Assembly: GCA_016865865.1 (NCBI GenBank)
Contig: VGOC01000013.1
Coordinates: 1 to 52,441 of the forward strand
Direction of reading: 5' to 3'
DNA from: Chloroflexota bacterium
GTDB lineage: Bacteria > Chloroflexota > Anaerolineae > Anaerolineales > UBA11858
Length of the DNA: 52,441 nucleotides
Below, in pieces: positions 15,912 to 23,785 of the stretch. A program made the translations under genes and the position numbers. The notes under the pieces were generated by a model. That model saw nothing but the letters and a program-made list of their open reading frames with translations. It had not been told where the DNA came from and did no database searches. How positions within the stretch are numbered: position 1 is the first letter of the stretch; the number at the start of each line of letters is the position of its first letter.

Positions 15912-17129
15912 ATGAAGGAAACTGAAGCCTCGATCATAAAGACGATCATCGAAAAACGTTACTCGATTGGGGAGTTCACCAGTTTCGAAAAGCTCCATCG
16001 GGGGTATGTCAACGAAAGCTATATCATCGAAACGCTGGCCAACGGTGAAAGACATAAATTCTTCCTGCGCAAGTACCGGGCGGGCATCAAAGCAGAGGAA
16101 ATCCGCTTCGAACATTCGATCATCGCACATCTCACCGAAAAGAAATTTACGCTCGCAGCAAGGGTGATCAACGCCCGCGACGGAAATACCTGCATCGAAT
16201 ATCCTGAAGAGAAACGCGCTCAGGTAGCCCGCTACGCCCTGTATGATTTCCTCAGCGGGGACGATTGCTATACCTGGGTGAATCCGCGCTGCACCAATAC
16301 TCACCTGAAGAACGCCGCCGTCGTTTTAGCCAGGTATCACGACGCGGTTTCTGATTTGATCCCAGCAGGCCGGCGACGCGAACCCGTCATCCTCGACCTG
16401 CTTCCAATGATTGCTCGAATTCTAAATCGCCGCTTGCGAGAAACTGGGGACAACGTATTCCATACCTATCTCGATGAGCACCGCAACCTGATCTCGAGAG
16501 ACATCGAGGAGACGCTGAATGCGATGCGCACAGAGGCATACCAACATCTGCCTAAACTGGCGATTCATTGCGACTTCCATCCGGGCAATTTGAAATTCCA
16601 GGGCGACGAGGTGGCAGGGCTGTTCGATTTCGATTGGTCGAAACTCGATGTGCGCGCCTTCGATGTCGCCCTGGCCCTGTTCTATTTTTGTACAGCCTGG
16701 GAGAGAGATGGCTGCCAGGATGGGGAATTTCTCCTGCGCCAGGCTGCTGTATTCTTGCACGCCTATCAAGAATCGCTGCGAGAATCCTCCGAGGTAGGGC
16801 CTCTGAACGCAGGTGAAATGGACTTCCTCCCTACCCTGATCCGCGCCAGCAACCTGTATGTCCTCTACTGGGCTGTCATGGATTTCTACGCCAAGGAGGT
16901 AGACCCTCAGGAATACCTGGGATACCTGCGCCACAACGTCTGCCTGATGCGCTGGCTTGGCGATGGGGAGAATTGGAAAAAGCTAGAAAGTATGCTCGTT
17001 CAAGTTGAGTCCCGTCCCAACTGCCTAATCCTTCCGGATCATCAGATAAAATCCGGTAACAATAGCCGTAATCTGTTCTGTCGCCCTGATAATCAGTTTG
17101 GCTCCGCCACTCGTCCCCGGACTCGTTGA
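15912..17129 (+). CDS. Aminoglycoside-phosphotransferase-fold kinase (homoserine kinase II / APH-like)
   Basis: This 405-residue protein has the protein-kinase-like APH fold. The catalytic loop is HCDFHPGNLKF and the metal-binding segment is GLFDFDWSKLD. The N-terminal lobe (FEKLHRGYVNESYII) is the nucleotide-binding part. Members phosphorylate homoserine, methylthioribose, choline, antibiotics or sugars, so the substrate is open. The last ~35 residues are polar and lack family features, possibly because the gene has run into downstream sequence. It may be co-transcribed with the YitT gene. Confidence 0.82.
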   Translation: MKETEASIIKTIIEKRYSIGEFTSFEKLHRGYVNESYIIETLANGERHKFFLRKYRAGIKAEEIRFEHSIIAHLTEKKFTLAARVINARDGNTCIEYPEEKRAQVARYALYDFLSGDDCYTWVNPRCTNTHLKNAAVVLARYHDAVSDLIPAGRRREPVILDLLPMIARILNRRLRETGDNVFHTYLDEHRNLISRDIEETLNAMRTEAYQHLPKLAIHCDFHPGNLKFQGDEVAGLFDFDWSKLDVRAFDVALALFYFCTAWERDGCQDGEFLLRQAAVFLHAYQESLRESSEVGPLNAGEMDFLPTLIRASNLYVLYWAVMDFYAKEVDPQEYLGYLRHNVCLMRWLGDGENWKKLESMLVQVESRPNCLILPDHQIKSGNNSRNLFCRPDNQFGSATRPRTR

Positions 17130-17246
17130 TATTTTCCACAAGGCCAGGAGAATTCTTTTCACGATCATAGCCAATCCTTTCGTTCGTACACAAAGCGGCC
17201 ACGGGAGCGGCGTTGTAACATACTGCTACAAACCGTATTGTTGATA

Positions 17247-17323
17247 ATCGGTACTTCACAAAAAAGGATCCAAGACCCGTCCGCGGGTCGCCCGGGGCTC
17301 CTGATCGCTTCGTGACTACTGAT
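17247..17323 (+). repeat. GC-rich palindromic element R1
   Basis: It is about 77 bp with ends TCGGTACTTCAC and GTGACTACTGA and the core GGATCCAAGACCCGTCC-GCGGGTCGCCCGGGG-CTCCTGATCG. It matches the reverse complement of R2 (19187-19269) closely except for a ~5-bp deletion in the core. Related copies are at 25656, 23631 and 37323. Confidence 0.8.
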
Positions 17324-17403
17324 CATGTCCGCTAGCAAAACCGGCAATCCTCGATGGATTGCCGGCGCAATGTTCCCCTCGATACCCACCGGGGATGCCG
17401 CCA

Positions 17404-18087
17404 TCAGGAGTCCATCAGGCCGGCGGGGGGCAGTTGTTCTCCCTGGCTGCTCAACACGCCAATGCCATGCTTTTCCGCAGCCTGCCGGGCGGCAGCGTCC
17501 ACGCGCATCCCGTAGACATATACCAGAAACGGCCCTTCCACCCCCTCCTCCCGCAATCGCGCCCGGAAATCGGCGGAGCGCATCCGATGCGCCCAGGCCT
17601 CCACCGCCCGCCTCCCCAGGCGCACCTTGGCCTCGACCACCGCCTACAGGCGATTCCCTTCCGCGTCCCGAAGCGGCAGGACGACATCCACTTCCCCGTT
17701 CATGCGCAGATTGAAGCCTTCGCTCACTGCCTGGTATCCTCTCCCTTCCAGGACAACCTGCATAACTCCCCCGGCCTCTTCTTCCTCGGTAGAGCCGACC
17801 AGGTTGCTCAACTGACGCAATTCGGTTGTGAAGCTCTTCTGAGCTTCGGCCAATTCTTCGATGCGCTTGACGGTGTGCTGTTGAACTACGACCAGATCCT
17901 GGACGCGCTGCTCGGTGCGCGCCTGCGCTGCTGCTAACTCGCGCTGCGCTTCGGCTAATTCCTTCACCACTTGCGGCAGAGTCAGAATTTCCTCCGTCAA
18001 CACCAATCGACGCAGTTCTGCCCGCCATTCCGGGTGCTTGTAGACCAACTCAACCAAGGAGTGAAAATTAGACGCCGTGAATGCCAT
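17404..18087 (-). pseudogene. Coiled-coil plus PD-(D/E)XK nuclease-like protein (DUF3782-like), interrupted by TAG
   Basis: The first 148 codons (18087-17644) encode a helical domain, a heptad-rich coiled coil (about residues 40-100) and the start of a nuclease-like domain ending in NGEVDVVLPLRDAEGNRL. A TAG at 17643-17641 stops the frame. The same frame then continues AVVEAKVRLGRRAVEAWAHRM to 17404. The acidic D of EVDVV and the ExK of VEAK form the two halves of a PD-(D/E)XK active site, and the stop falls between them. A TGG to TAG or similar change would explain it. Without readthrough the product lacks the catalytic ExK, so it is probably inactive. Confidence 0.72.
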
Positions 18088-18389
18088 TGTAACTTCTCCG
18101 ATAATGCAATTATACCATTCTTACACAAAATTGTTTTTGTCAACGGAAGTGTGAACATTACCAACTACATGAGCCAAATGCGTTTGGCGAACTCATTGGG
18201 TGACAGGCTGGGGATACCAATTCCTTTACCTGAGCAGCTAACGATTAAGGATTGATGTGGCGATCAGAGCCAATGCCGAAGCTGGAGCCTATGCGCCGCC
18301 ATATCAATCCAGTTGGACTAAGCCGCACGCACCAAGGCTGTGGTTCAGCAGCCCATCAATTGGATCAGTATGGTGCCCATAAGTTCTCC
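18088..18389. other. Non-coding gap, nothing recognised
   Basis: This 302-bp stretch lies upstream of the interrupted nuclease-like gene and downstream of the methyltransferase gene, both on the minus strand. It should contain the promoter of the former. No RNA gene, clear repeat or convincing reading frame is seen. Confidence 0.4.
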
Positions 18390-19052
18390 TCAAGCGCGAA
18401 AATGAATCAGGCTGCTATGCCAGAGTGTTGTCAGGTCCTCCGCGACGAGGCTGTATCCGACCGCGCCGACCATCCGGCGCATTCTGGCAGGATCGTTATC
18501 TACAAAGCCAGCGGTTTTCTGGGCCATGATTTTGGTCATATCGGAATACTGGATCACCACATTGGCCCCCGGCCTGAGAACCGCTTTCATGTTTTCCAGG
18601 TAGGCCTCGATCAAATGGAGTTCCAGATGGACAAAAGTGCCGAAGGAAAACAAGAAATCAATGGACTTTTCTGGCACGGAGGGGAAATCTGCCCCGTTGT
18701 TCTTGATGAAGACCATCTCAGGCAAGTCGAAGTTCTTCTTTAACTCGGTGAGGATCTCGGCGTGGTAATCTACAAGGTAAAGTTTCTTGAAACCCAATAA
18801 ATATCGCGTCCAACGTCCGCCGCCCGGGCCGATTTCGAGGGCCTGCTGGTTTTCATCCACGAAGGGCAAGACATATTGTTCTTTAATGAACTTCAGCGGT
18901 GGAGCGACATCCGGGTCGCCCCAATGCAGACCGTAAATATTTTTATGTTTGATCTCGTCCCGGATCGCCCGAAAAATCCTCGCCGGCAGGCTATCCATCA
19001 CCTGCTGTTTTCTGAACATCCGCAGGTGGAAAGATGAATTGAGCTCAGGCAT
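18390..19052 (-). CDS. Class I SAM-dependent methyltransferase
   Basis: This 220-residue protein has a Rossmann-type fold. Motif I, ALEIGPGGGRWTRYL (71-85), binds the SAM methionine part, LYLVDYHAE is the acidic motif II, and DFLFSFGTFVHL matches motif IV. The C-terminal half holds the remaining core strands (PGANVVIQYSDM). The acceptor substrate is unknown. The start at 19052 is the first ATG; an internal start at residue 19 (MDSLPARIF) is possible. It stands alone between the GC-rich palindromes R1 and R2. Confidence 0.85.
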   Translation of the reverse strand: MPELNSSFHLRMFRKQQVMDSLPARIFRAIRDEIKHKNIYGLHWGDPDVAPPLKFIKEQYVLPFVDENQQALEIGPGGGRWTRYLLGFKKLYLVDYHAEILTELKKNFDLPEMVFIKNNGADFPSVPEKSIDFLFSFGTFVHLELHLIEAYLENMKAVLRPGANVVIQYSDMTKIMAQKTAGFVDNDPARMRRMVGAVGYSLVAEDLTTLWHSSLIHFRA

Positions 19053-19342
19053 TTGTACTCCTAAGGCAGCAAGGTTGTCCGGATTAACGGTAAATCTTGC
19101 ACATGTTCTCGCACCCAGAGGGCAACTTGTTGGCGAGCCACCGAGAAAATGCGCTCAATACCGCGTAAACTGACCCGCCCAGCATATTCAGTAGTTCACG
19201 AAAACGATCAGGAGCCCGTCCCCGGGCGACCCGCGGACGGGTCTTGGGTCCTTTTTCGTGAAGTACTGATTATAGCATTAAGCTTCCCGCCTGCAATGTG
19301 CTGCAAGAAGCAAGAAGTTCGACTTCTGGCAGAATTCGTTTA
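19053..19342. other. Gap holding R2; no gene seen
   Basis: This divergent gap between the methyltransferase and the GntR regulator contains the palindromic element R2. The remaining sequence shows no convincing gene or RNA. Confidence 0.4.
19187..19269 (-). repeat. GC-rich palindromic element R2
   Basis: It is about 83 bp with terminal inverted repeats TTCAGTAGTTCACGAAAA and TTTTTCGTGAAGTACTGA and the core CGATCAGGAGCCCGTCCCC-GGGCGACCCGC-GGACGGGTCTTGGGTC. It is nearly the reverse complement of R1, so the pair flanks the methyltransferase and the broken nuclease-like gene in inverted orientation. No transposase is present. Confidence 0.82.
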
Positions 19343-19371
19343 TTGACAACCTCATCCGTGTGTGATAACCT
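19343..19371 (+). promoter_or_regulatory. Probable promoter of the GntR-mttB operon
   Basis: TTGACA (19343-19348) and TAACCT (19366-19371) are spaced by 17 bp. The -10 box is poor but the -35 is perfect. The expected start falls within the palindromic operator at 19376-19401, a classical arrangement for repression. Confidence 0.55.
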
Positions 19372-19375
19372 TTGT

Positions 19376-19401
19376 CCGGAATTGGTGTACACCAATTCCG
19401 G
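19376..19401. promoter_or_regulatory. Perfect 26-bp palindromic operator, likely for the GntR regulator
   Basis: Each 13-base half (CCGGAATTGGTGT and ACACCAATTCCGG) is the exact reverse complement of the other. The centre GGTGTACACC resembles the GT-n-TA-n-AC half-site pattern of HutC-type GntR regulators. It lies 33 bp before the regulator start and next to the predicted promoter, so autoregulation of the downstream operon is likely (inference). Confidence 0.72.
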
Positions 19402-19434
19402 CATTTGATTCTGCCCTACCCCGCTAGGGAGATT

Positions 19435-20181
19435 ATGAAAAAGCCACCGGAGCGCGACGAAACCTCCATACCCATTTATGTGCAAATCGCCGAAAATCTC
19501 TTGAGCCAGATCGAAGCGGGTGAATTGAGCCCCGGAGATCGTTTGCCCCCGGAACGAGAACTGAGTCAAAAACTCGGCGTAAATCGGCTAACTGTACGGC
19601 GCGCTCTCCAAAAGCTCGAATTGCAGGGATTGTTGACCCGTCGCCAGGGGGCGGGCACTTTCATCGCCGAGCCGAAGATCGAACAGCGGGCCGAAGTCAT
19701 CATTTCCTTCACGAAAGGAATGCAACGCCGCGGCTTTATTCCCGGCGCCGAAATCGTCAGATTCGAAAAACAGAATGCGGAGAAAGCTGTAGCCGAGGTG
19801 CTCAGGCTTTCGGCATCAGAGTCAGTTTATTGCATCTTTCGTTTGAGACTCATCAACCAAGAGCCGGTGCTGCTCGAAAGACTCGCCATACCGGCCGAAC
19901 GATTTCCCCATTTCGAACGCTACGATCTCACCAGGCGTTCGTTGTATGAGGTCATGGAAACAGAATACGGGATCACGGTCACGCGCGCCCGGCAGAGCTT
20001 GGAGCCGGTGATTGCCTTAGCGTATGAAGCCGAGTTGCTGCATGTTCTGCCAGGGGCAGCCCTCATGCTGCAACGGCGGTTATCTTTCGATCAAAATGGG
20101 CAGCCAATCGAATACGGTAAAGACCTATACCGGGGCGACCGTTTCAGGTTCGTCACCGAGATTGCCCCGTTAGAAATATGA
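19435..20181 (+). CDS. GntR-family (HutC subfamily) transcriptional regulator
   Basis: This 248-residue regulator has an N-terminal winged helix (about 10-75; RLPPERELSQKLGVNRLTVRRALQKLE with QGLLTRRQGAGTFIAEP as wing). A C-terminal UTRA effector-binding domain (about 95-240) follows, ending in YGKDLYRGDRFRF. Members sense small metabolites and usually repress neighbouring catabolic genes. The start at 19435 has an AGGGAG site. It precedes the mttB-like gene by 118 bp on the same strand, with a perfect palindromic operator upstream. The effector may be a methylated amine or its product (inference). Confidence 0.92.
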   Translation: MKKPPERDETSIPIYVQIAENLLSQIEAGELSPGDRLPPERELSQKLGVNRLTVRRALQKLELQGLLTRRQGAGTFIAEPKIEQRAEVIISFTKGMQRRGFIPGAEIVRFEKQNAEKAVAEVLRLSASESVYCIFRLRLINQEPVLLERLAIPAERFPHFERYDLTRRSLYEVMETEYGITVTRARQSLEPVIALAYEAELLHVLPGAALMLQRRLSFDQNGQPIEYGKDLYRGDRFRFVTEIAPLEI

Positions 20182-20222
20182 AAAGGGTGTGTTTCAAACG
20201 AGTTGGAAATCATTCCGTGCTC

Positions 20223-20270
20223 AGTGACAAGTGACTGGTGACCAGGCCTAATCGCCAGTCACCTGTCACT
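20223..20270. repeat. Inverted repeat upstream of the first mttB-like gene
   Basis: AGTGACAAGTGACTGG (20223-20238) pairs with CCAGTCACCTGTCACT (20255-20270) with one mismatch. It is of the GTGAC heptad type seen between other genes here. It sits 30 bases before the methyltransferase start and could influence mRNA stability or act as a partial terminator after the regulator gene. Confidence 0.75.
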
Positions 20271-20299
20271 CGATTTACAAACTACCAGGAGAACAACTT

Positions 20300-21748
20300 A
20301 TGACCTCGAAAACCCTCAAACCTTACCTCAAGTATCTCAGCGACGTCCAGATCGAGGAGATCCACGAGGGATCGCTGCGGCTGCTGGAAAACACCGGCGT
20401 CATGGTGGATCACCAGGAGGGATTGAAATTCCTCGAGAAGCATGGCGCAAAGGTGGATCACCAGACCAAACGAGTCAGGATCCCGCGCCAGCTCGTCAGC
20501 CAGGCCCTGGCGACCGTCCCGGATCGCTTCACCCTGGCGGCGCGCAACCCGGAAAAGGATTGCCCCCTCGTTCCAGGCGGTCGCCCCTACTCCCGCAATG
20601 GAGGCGGCGCGGACTTCACCATAGACCTGGAGACCGGCGAGTTCCGCCCGCTGCTGCAAGCCGACGTGAAAGAATATTACAGACTGATGGATGCCCTCGA
20701 CGGCATCAGCTTCATCGCCCCGGTCTTCGGGCAGGATATGCCCGTGCTGGGCCGCGATATCTTGATGCTACGCGAGGCCTTCGGAAACACTGATAAAAAT
20801 ATCCATCTGCGCGCCTTCACCGGCGAATCTCTCAAGCTGATGTTCGAGATGGCCGCGCTGGTCGCCGGCAGCAAAAAGGAACTCAAAGCGCGCCCCATCG
20901 TCAGCCTGCTGGAAGCGCCCATCAGCCCGCTCAAATTCCTGGATGTGATCGTGGACGCGCTGTGGCTGTGCGGAGAATACGGCATCCCGCTGGACGTGTG
21001 CGTGATGCCCATCGCCGGGGGCACCGGCCCCATGACCATGGCGGGCAACGTGCAGCTCTTCAACACCGAATTTCTGGCCGGCGTGGTCATCTCGCAACTG
21101 GCTCATCCCGGCGCGCCGCTGCAATACGCCGCCCGCCCGATGGCAATGGATATGCGCACCGGTTTCAGCCTGGCGGGATCGGTCGAGTTGGGCATCATGG
21201 CAACCGCGGGCGCGCAGATGGCCCACTTCTATCATGTGCCGGTCAGCCTGCACGGCCCCTGGAGCGACTCGATGACCCATGATGGACAATCCGTCCTCGA
21301 GCGAATGTACATGAACCTGATGGCCGCCCTGGCCGGGGCGAATGTTCTGGTCGGCGCGGGCATGATGCAGCAAAGCCTGGTGATCAGCCACGAACAACTT
21401 GTCATAGACGACGAAATCAACCGCATCGCTTTTCGAGTCGTAGAAGGCTTCGAGGTAGACGAGGAACGTCTGGCAGCCGAAGTCATTGACCGCGTCGGGC
21501 CGGGCGGCAATTTCGTCGCCGACATGCACACCTATAAATTCCTCAGGAGCGAGCGCTACGAGACCGATTTGTTGTACCGCAATTCCAGGGTGGCCTGGGA
21601 AGAGGGCGGCGCTACCACCTTGCTAGATCGCGCCAAAGACAAAGCCCGGACGATCCTGAAAGAACATCAACCCAACCCCCTGCCTGAAGACCTGAGCAAG
21701 GAATTAGACAAGTTCGTGAGCAAAGCCCTGAAATCACTCGAGAAATAA
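20300..21748 (+). CDS. MttB-family methyltransferase (non-pyrrolysine type)
   Basis: This 482-residue protein belongs to the trimethylamine methyltransferase MttB superfamily (COG5598). These TIM-barrel enzymes transfer a methyl group from a quaternary or tertiary amine to a partner corrinoid protein. Typical segments are HEGSLRLLENTGVMVDH, GGTGPMTMAGNVQLFNTEFLAG and LVISHEQLVIDDEI. The reading frame is full length with no internal TAG, so it belongs to the group lacking pyrrolysine, such as the glycine betaine enzyme MtgB. The corrinoid protein gene follows after 10 bp. Substrates of characterised relatives include glycine betaine, carnitine and proline betaine; which applies here is unknown. 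Confidence 0.93.
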   Translation: MTSKTLKPYLKYLSDVQIEEIHEGSLRLLENTGVMVDHQEGLKFLEKHGAKVDHQTKRVRIPRQLVSQALATVPDRFTLAARNPEKDCPLVPGGRPYSRNGGGADFTIDLETGEFRPLLQADVKEYYRLMDALDGISFIAPVFGQDMPVLGRDILMLREAFGNTDKNIHLRAFTGESLKLMFEMAALVAGSKKELKARPIVSLLEAPISPLKFLDVIVDALWLCGEYGIPLDVCVMPIAGGTGPMTMAGNVQLFNTEFLAGVVISQLAHPGAPLQYAARPMAMDMRTGFSLAGSVELGIMATAGAQMAHFYHVPVSLHGPWSDSMTHDGQSVLERMYMNLMAALAGANVLVGAGMMQQSLVISHEQLVIDDEINRIAFRVVEGFEVDEERLAAEVIDRVGPGGNFVADMHTYKFLRSERYETDLLYRNSRVAWEEGGATTLLDRAKDKARTILKEHQPNPLPEDLSKELDKFVSKALKSLEK

Positions 21749-21758
21749 GGATACCAAA

Positions 21759-22394
21759 ATGTCGAACATCTTAGAACGAATGCAAAAAGACCTCTATGCA
21801 GGCAAAGTCGCCGAGGTGGAAGCCGCTACCAGACAGGCCCTCGACCAGGGGCTGGGCGCGCAAGAAATTCTGAACAAGGGTTTGATCGGTGGAATGGAAG
21901 TCGTCGGCCGCGATTTCAAAGCCGGCGATCTATTCATCCCCGAAGTGTTGATGTGCGCCAAAGCCATGCATTCCGGCCTCGAGGTGCTTCGCCCGCTGCT
22001 GGCTGAGGCGGGAGCAGCATCCATGGGCAAGATCGTGATTGGCACAGTCGCAGGCGACCTGCATGACATCGGCAAGAACCTGGTCAGCATGATGTTGCAA
22101 GGCGCGGGCTTCGAGATCATTGATCTTGGCGCCGACGTCAAGCCCGAACGATTCGTTCAAGCCGTGCGCGACGAAAGCCCGGATATGATCGGCATGTCGG
22201 CCATGCTAACCACAACCATGCCCTCCATGAAATCCACGATCACAGCCCTGAAGGAAGCCGGCATACGCGATAAAGTCAAAGTCATCATCGGCGGCGCGCC
22301 GGTCACCTCCAAATTCGCCCAGGATATCGGCGCCGACAGCTACGCCCCCGACGCTGGCGCGGCAGTGGACACAGTGCGGACGCTTCTGGCGTAA
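21759..22394 (+). CDS. Corrinoid protein of methyltransferase system (MtbC/MttC-like)
   Basis: This 211-residue methyl carrier has a helical cap domain (about 1-88) and a B12-binding Rossmann domain. The cobalt-ligating motif DLHDIGKN is at 100-107 with H102 as lower axial ligand, and GMSAMLTTTMPSMK and IIGGAPVT are further hallmarks. It would accept the methyl group from the MttB homologue 10 bp upstream and pass it on to a second methyltransferase (MtbA- or MtgA-like), which is not in the window. Its need for cobalamin fits the B12 operon at the left end. Confidence 0.95.
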   Translation: MSNILERMQKDLYAGKVAEVEAATRQALDQGLGAQEILNKGLIGGMEVVGRDFKAGDLFIPEVLMCAKAMHSGLEVLRPLLAEAGAASMGKIVIGTVAGDLHDIGKNLVSMMLQGAGFEIIDLGADVKPERFVQAVRDESPDMIGMSAMLTTTMPSMKSTITALKEAGIRDKVKVIIGGAPVTSKFAQDIGADSYAPDAGAAVDTVRTLLA

Positions 22395-22415
22395 TCCACC
22401 CCCTGGCCAGCGGCT

Positions 22416-22478
22416 ATCCCCCCATTTTCGTCATCGAACGCCTGAATACCCGGCATTCCCGCAGCGAAAATGGGGGGA
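22416..22478. repeat. Inverted repeat after the corrinoid protein gene
   Basis: ATCCCCCCATTTTCG (22416-22430) and CGAAAATGGGGGGAT (22464-22478) are exact reverse complements around a 33-base loop. It lies between the corrinoid protein and the PHP gene. It may be another small dispersed palindrome; a T run is missing, so it is not a standard terminator. Confidence 0.8.
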
Positions 22479-22497
22479 TTCTGGGGGTCTGATTTCT

Positions 22498-23565
22498 ATG
22501 TCTCCCTATAACTTTTCTAAGATTATCAACCCTCAACCCGGCTGGTATCGCGGAGATTTCCACGTTCACAGCAACGCCTCAGCGGATGGGGATTATCCCC
22601 CCACCCTGGTCGCAGAGATCGCCAGAGCCGAAGGGTTGGATTTCATTGCCCTCACAGACCACAACACCATCGAGGGCTATAAAGACATCAGCGAAGGGCT
22701 GGATTTCCTGGTCATCCCCGGGCTGGAGGTGACCCTGGATCGGGGGCATATCAACGTCTTTTGTCTGGAGGGGTGGCGCGATTGGATGGAGGGGATCTGC
22801 GGCGATCGAACGACCACGCCGCTGCCAGATCGCTATCGCTCGGCAGATGAGCTGACTACGCAGATTACCAAACAGGGATTGCTGACCTCGATCAACCACC
22901 CCTTGCTCCCCCCCTGGGCCTGGCTGTACAACGAGACAGATTTGCGCAATATCCATTGCGTGGAATTATGGAACGATCTGTACTGGCCCGATCACGTTCA
23001 CGGGAATCCCAAAGCGGTAGCCCTGTGGACGAAATGGCTCGATGCCGGACTTCGGATTACCGCCATAGGCGGCAGCGATTATCACTATCCCCCCAGGCCA
23101 GAAGAGAACAAATACGGCGAGCGTCTCGGCATGCCCACAACCTATGTCTATGCCGAACAGCTCTCTGGAGAAGGCATCCTCCATGGATTGATGAAACACA
23201 GGGCTTATGTGACGCGCGGTCCTCAGATTATCTTTCGAGCCGAGATGAACGGCGTAGAGTATCGCATCGGCGACGACCTGGGAGTACAGGAAGGCGAAAT
23301 CCGGTTTGCCGCGGCCATCCTTCACAAGCCCGTGACCATGCAGGTGTACCTGATAAAAAACGGGCAGGTGATCGCCTCGCAGCGCATCCAGGGCAAGGAA
23401 GCCAGCCTGGAATTCCACGACCTGGTCGCCTCGCCATCTCCCGGCTGGTACCGGCTGGATATCAACGATCAGGAAGGACAGCCCCTGGCCATCACCAATC
23501 CTATATTCCTTGGCCCACGCCATGGGCCCGAGGCGTATAGGTATGGAGATTTTATCGAAGGCTGA
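22498..23565 (+). CDS. PHP-domain metal-dependent phosphoesterase (CehA/McbA-like)
   Basis: This 355-residue protein has an N-terminal PHP domain with metal-binding motifs DFHVHSNASADGDY, ALTDHNTIEGY, INHPL and GGSDYH. A C-terminal beta-rich domain of about 90 residues follows (from EYRIGDDLG). PHP proteins hydrolyse phosphoesters, and some CehA/McbA members act on carbaryl-type esters. There is no signal peptide, so it should be cytoplasmic. It is the last plus-strand gene of the GntR, mttB, corrinoid unit, which hints at a substrate carrying a phosphate or other ester. Confidence 0.87.
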   Translation: MSPYNFSKIINPQPGWYRGDFHVHSNASADGDYPPTLVAEIARAEGLDFIALTDHNTIEGYKDISEGLDFLVIPGLEVTLDRGHINVFCLEGWRDWMEGICGDRTTTPLPDRYRSADELTTQITKQGLLTSINHPLLPPWAWLYNETDLRNIHCVELWNDLYWPDHVHGNPKAVALWTKWLDAGLRITAIGGSDYHYPPRPEENKYGERLGMPTTYVYAEQLSGEGILHGLMKHRAYVTRGPQIIFRAEMNGVEYRIGDDLGVQEGEIRFAAAILHKPVTMQVYLIKNGQVIASQRIQGKEASLEFHDLVASPSPGWYRLDINDQEGQPLAITNPIFLGPRHGPEAYRYGDFIEG

Positions 23566-23630
23566 GTCCACAGTAGGCTCCCCGGGTAATTTTAGTGATG
23601 GAATCGTATGACAGCGCAAGGTCACACAAA

Positions 23631-23683
23631 AATGATCTCCAGCCCCGTCCTCGGGGCGCCCGAAGACGGGGCTAACGATCATT
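23631..23683. repeat. GC-rich palindromic element R3
   Basis: The core reads ATGATC-TCCA-GCCCCGTC...GACGGGGC-TAAC-GATCAT. It shares the GATC and GCCCCGTC/GACGGGGC layout with R1, R2, R4 and R5 but lacks the outer CTTCACGAAA repeats. It lies between two converging genes. Confidence 0.72.
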
Positions 23684-23718
23684 TGGCTGTTCGTCGCTTT
23701 TTCATTCAAGCGCGAAAC

Positions 23719-23762
23719 AAAAAACCTGCGGGCAAGCGTACCACGCTGCTCGCAGGTTTTTT
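23719..23762. terminator. Bidirectional intrinsic terminator
   Basis: AAAAAACCTGCG and CGCAGGTTTTTT flank a loop containing a second small stem (AGCG...CGCT). T runs are present on both strands. It serves both the PHP gene (plus) and the APC permease gene (minus), which converge here. Confidence 0.88.
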
Positions 23763-23785
23763 ATACAATCAACTAAAAGAGAGAC

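Noticed and set aside
17641-17643. Amber codon as pyrrolysine
   Set aside because: There is no pyl gene in the window, the MttB homologues lack the amber codon, and the affected protein is not a methylamine methyltransferase.
18252-18743. Plus-strand frame opposite the methyltransferase
   Set aside because: It is a shadow of the SAM methyltransferase gene, which has clear motifs on the other strand.
17247-19269. Composite transposon bounded by R1 and R2
   Set aside because: No transposase or integrase is encoded between or near the copies, and related copies occur singly elsewhere.
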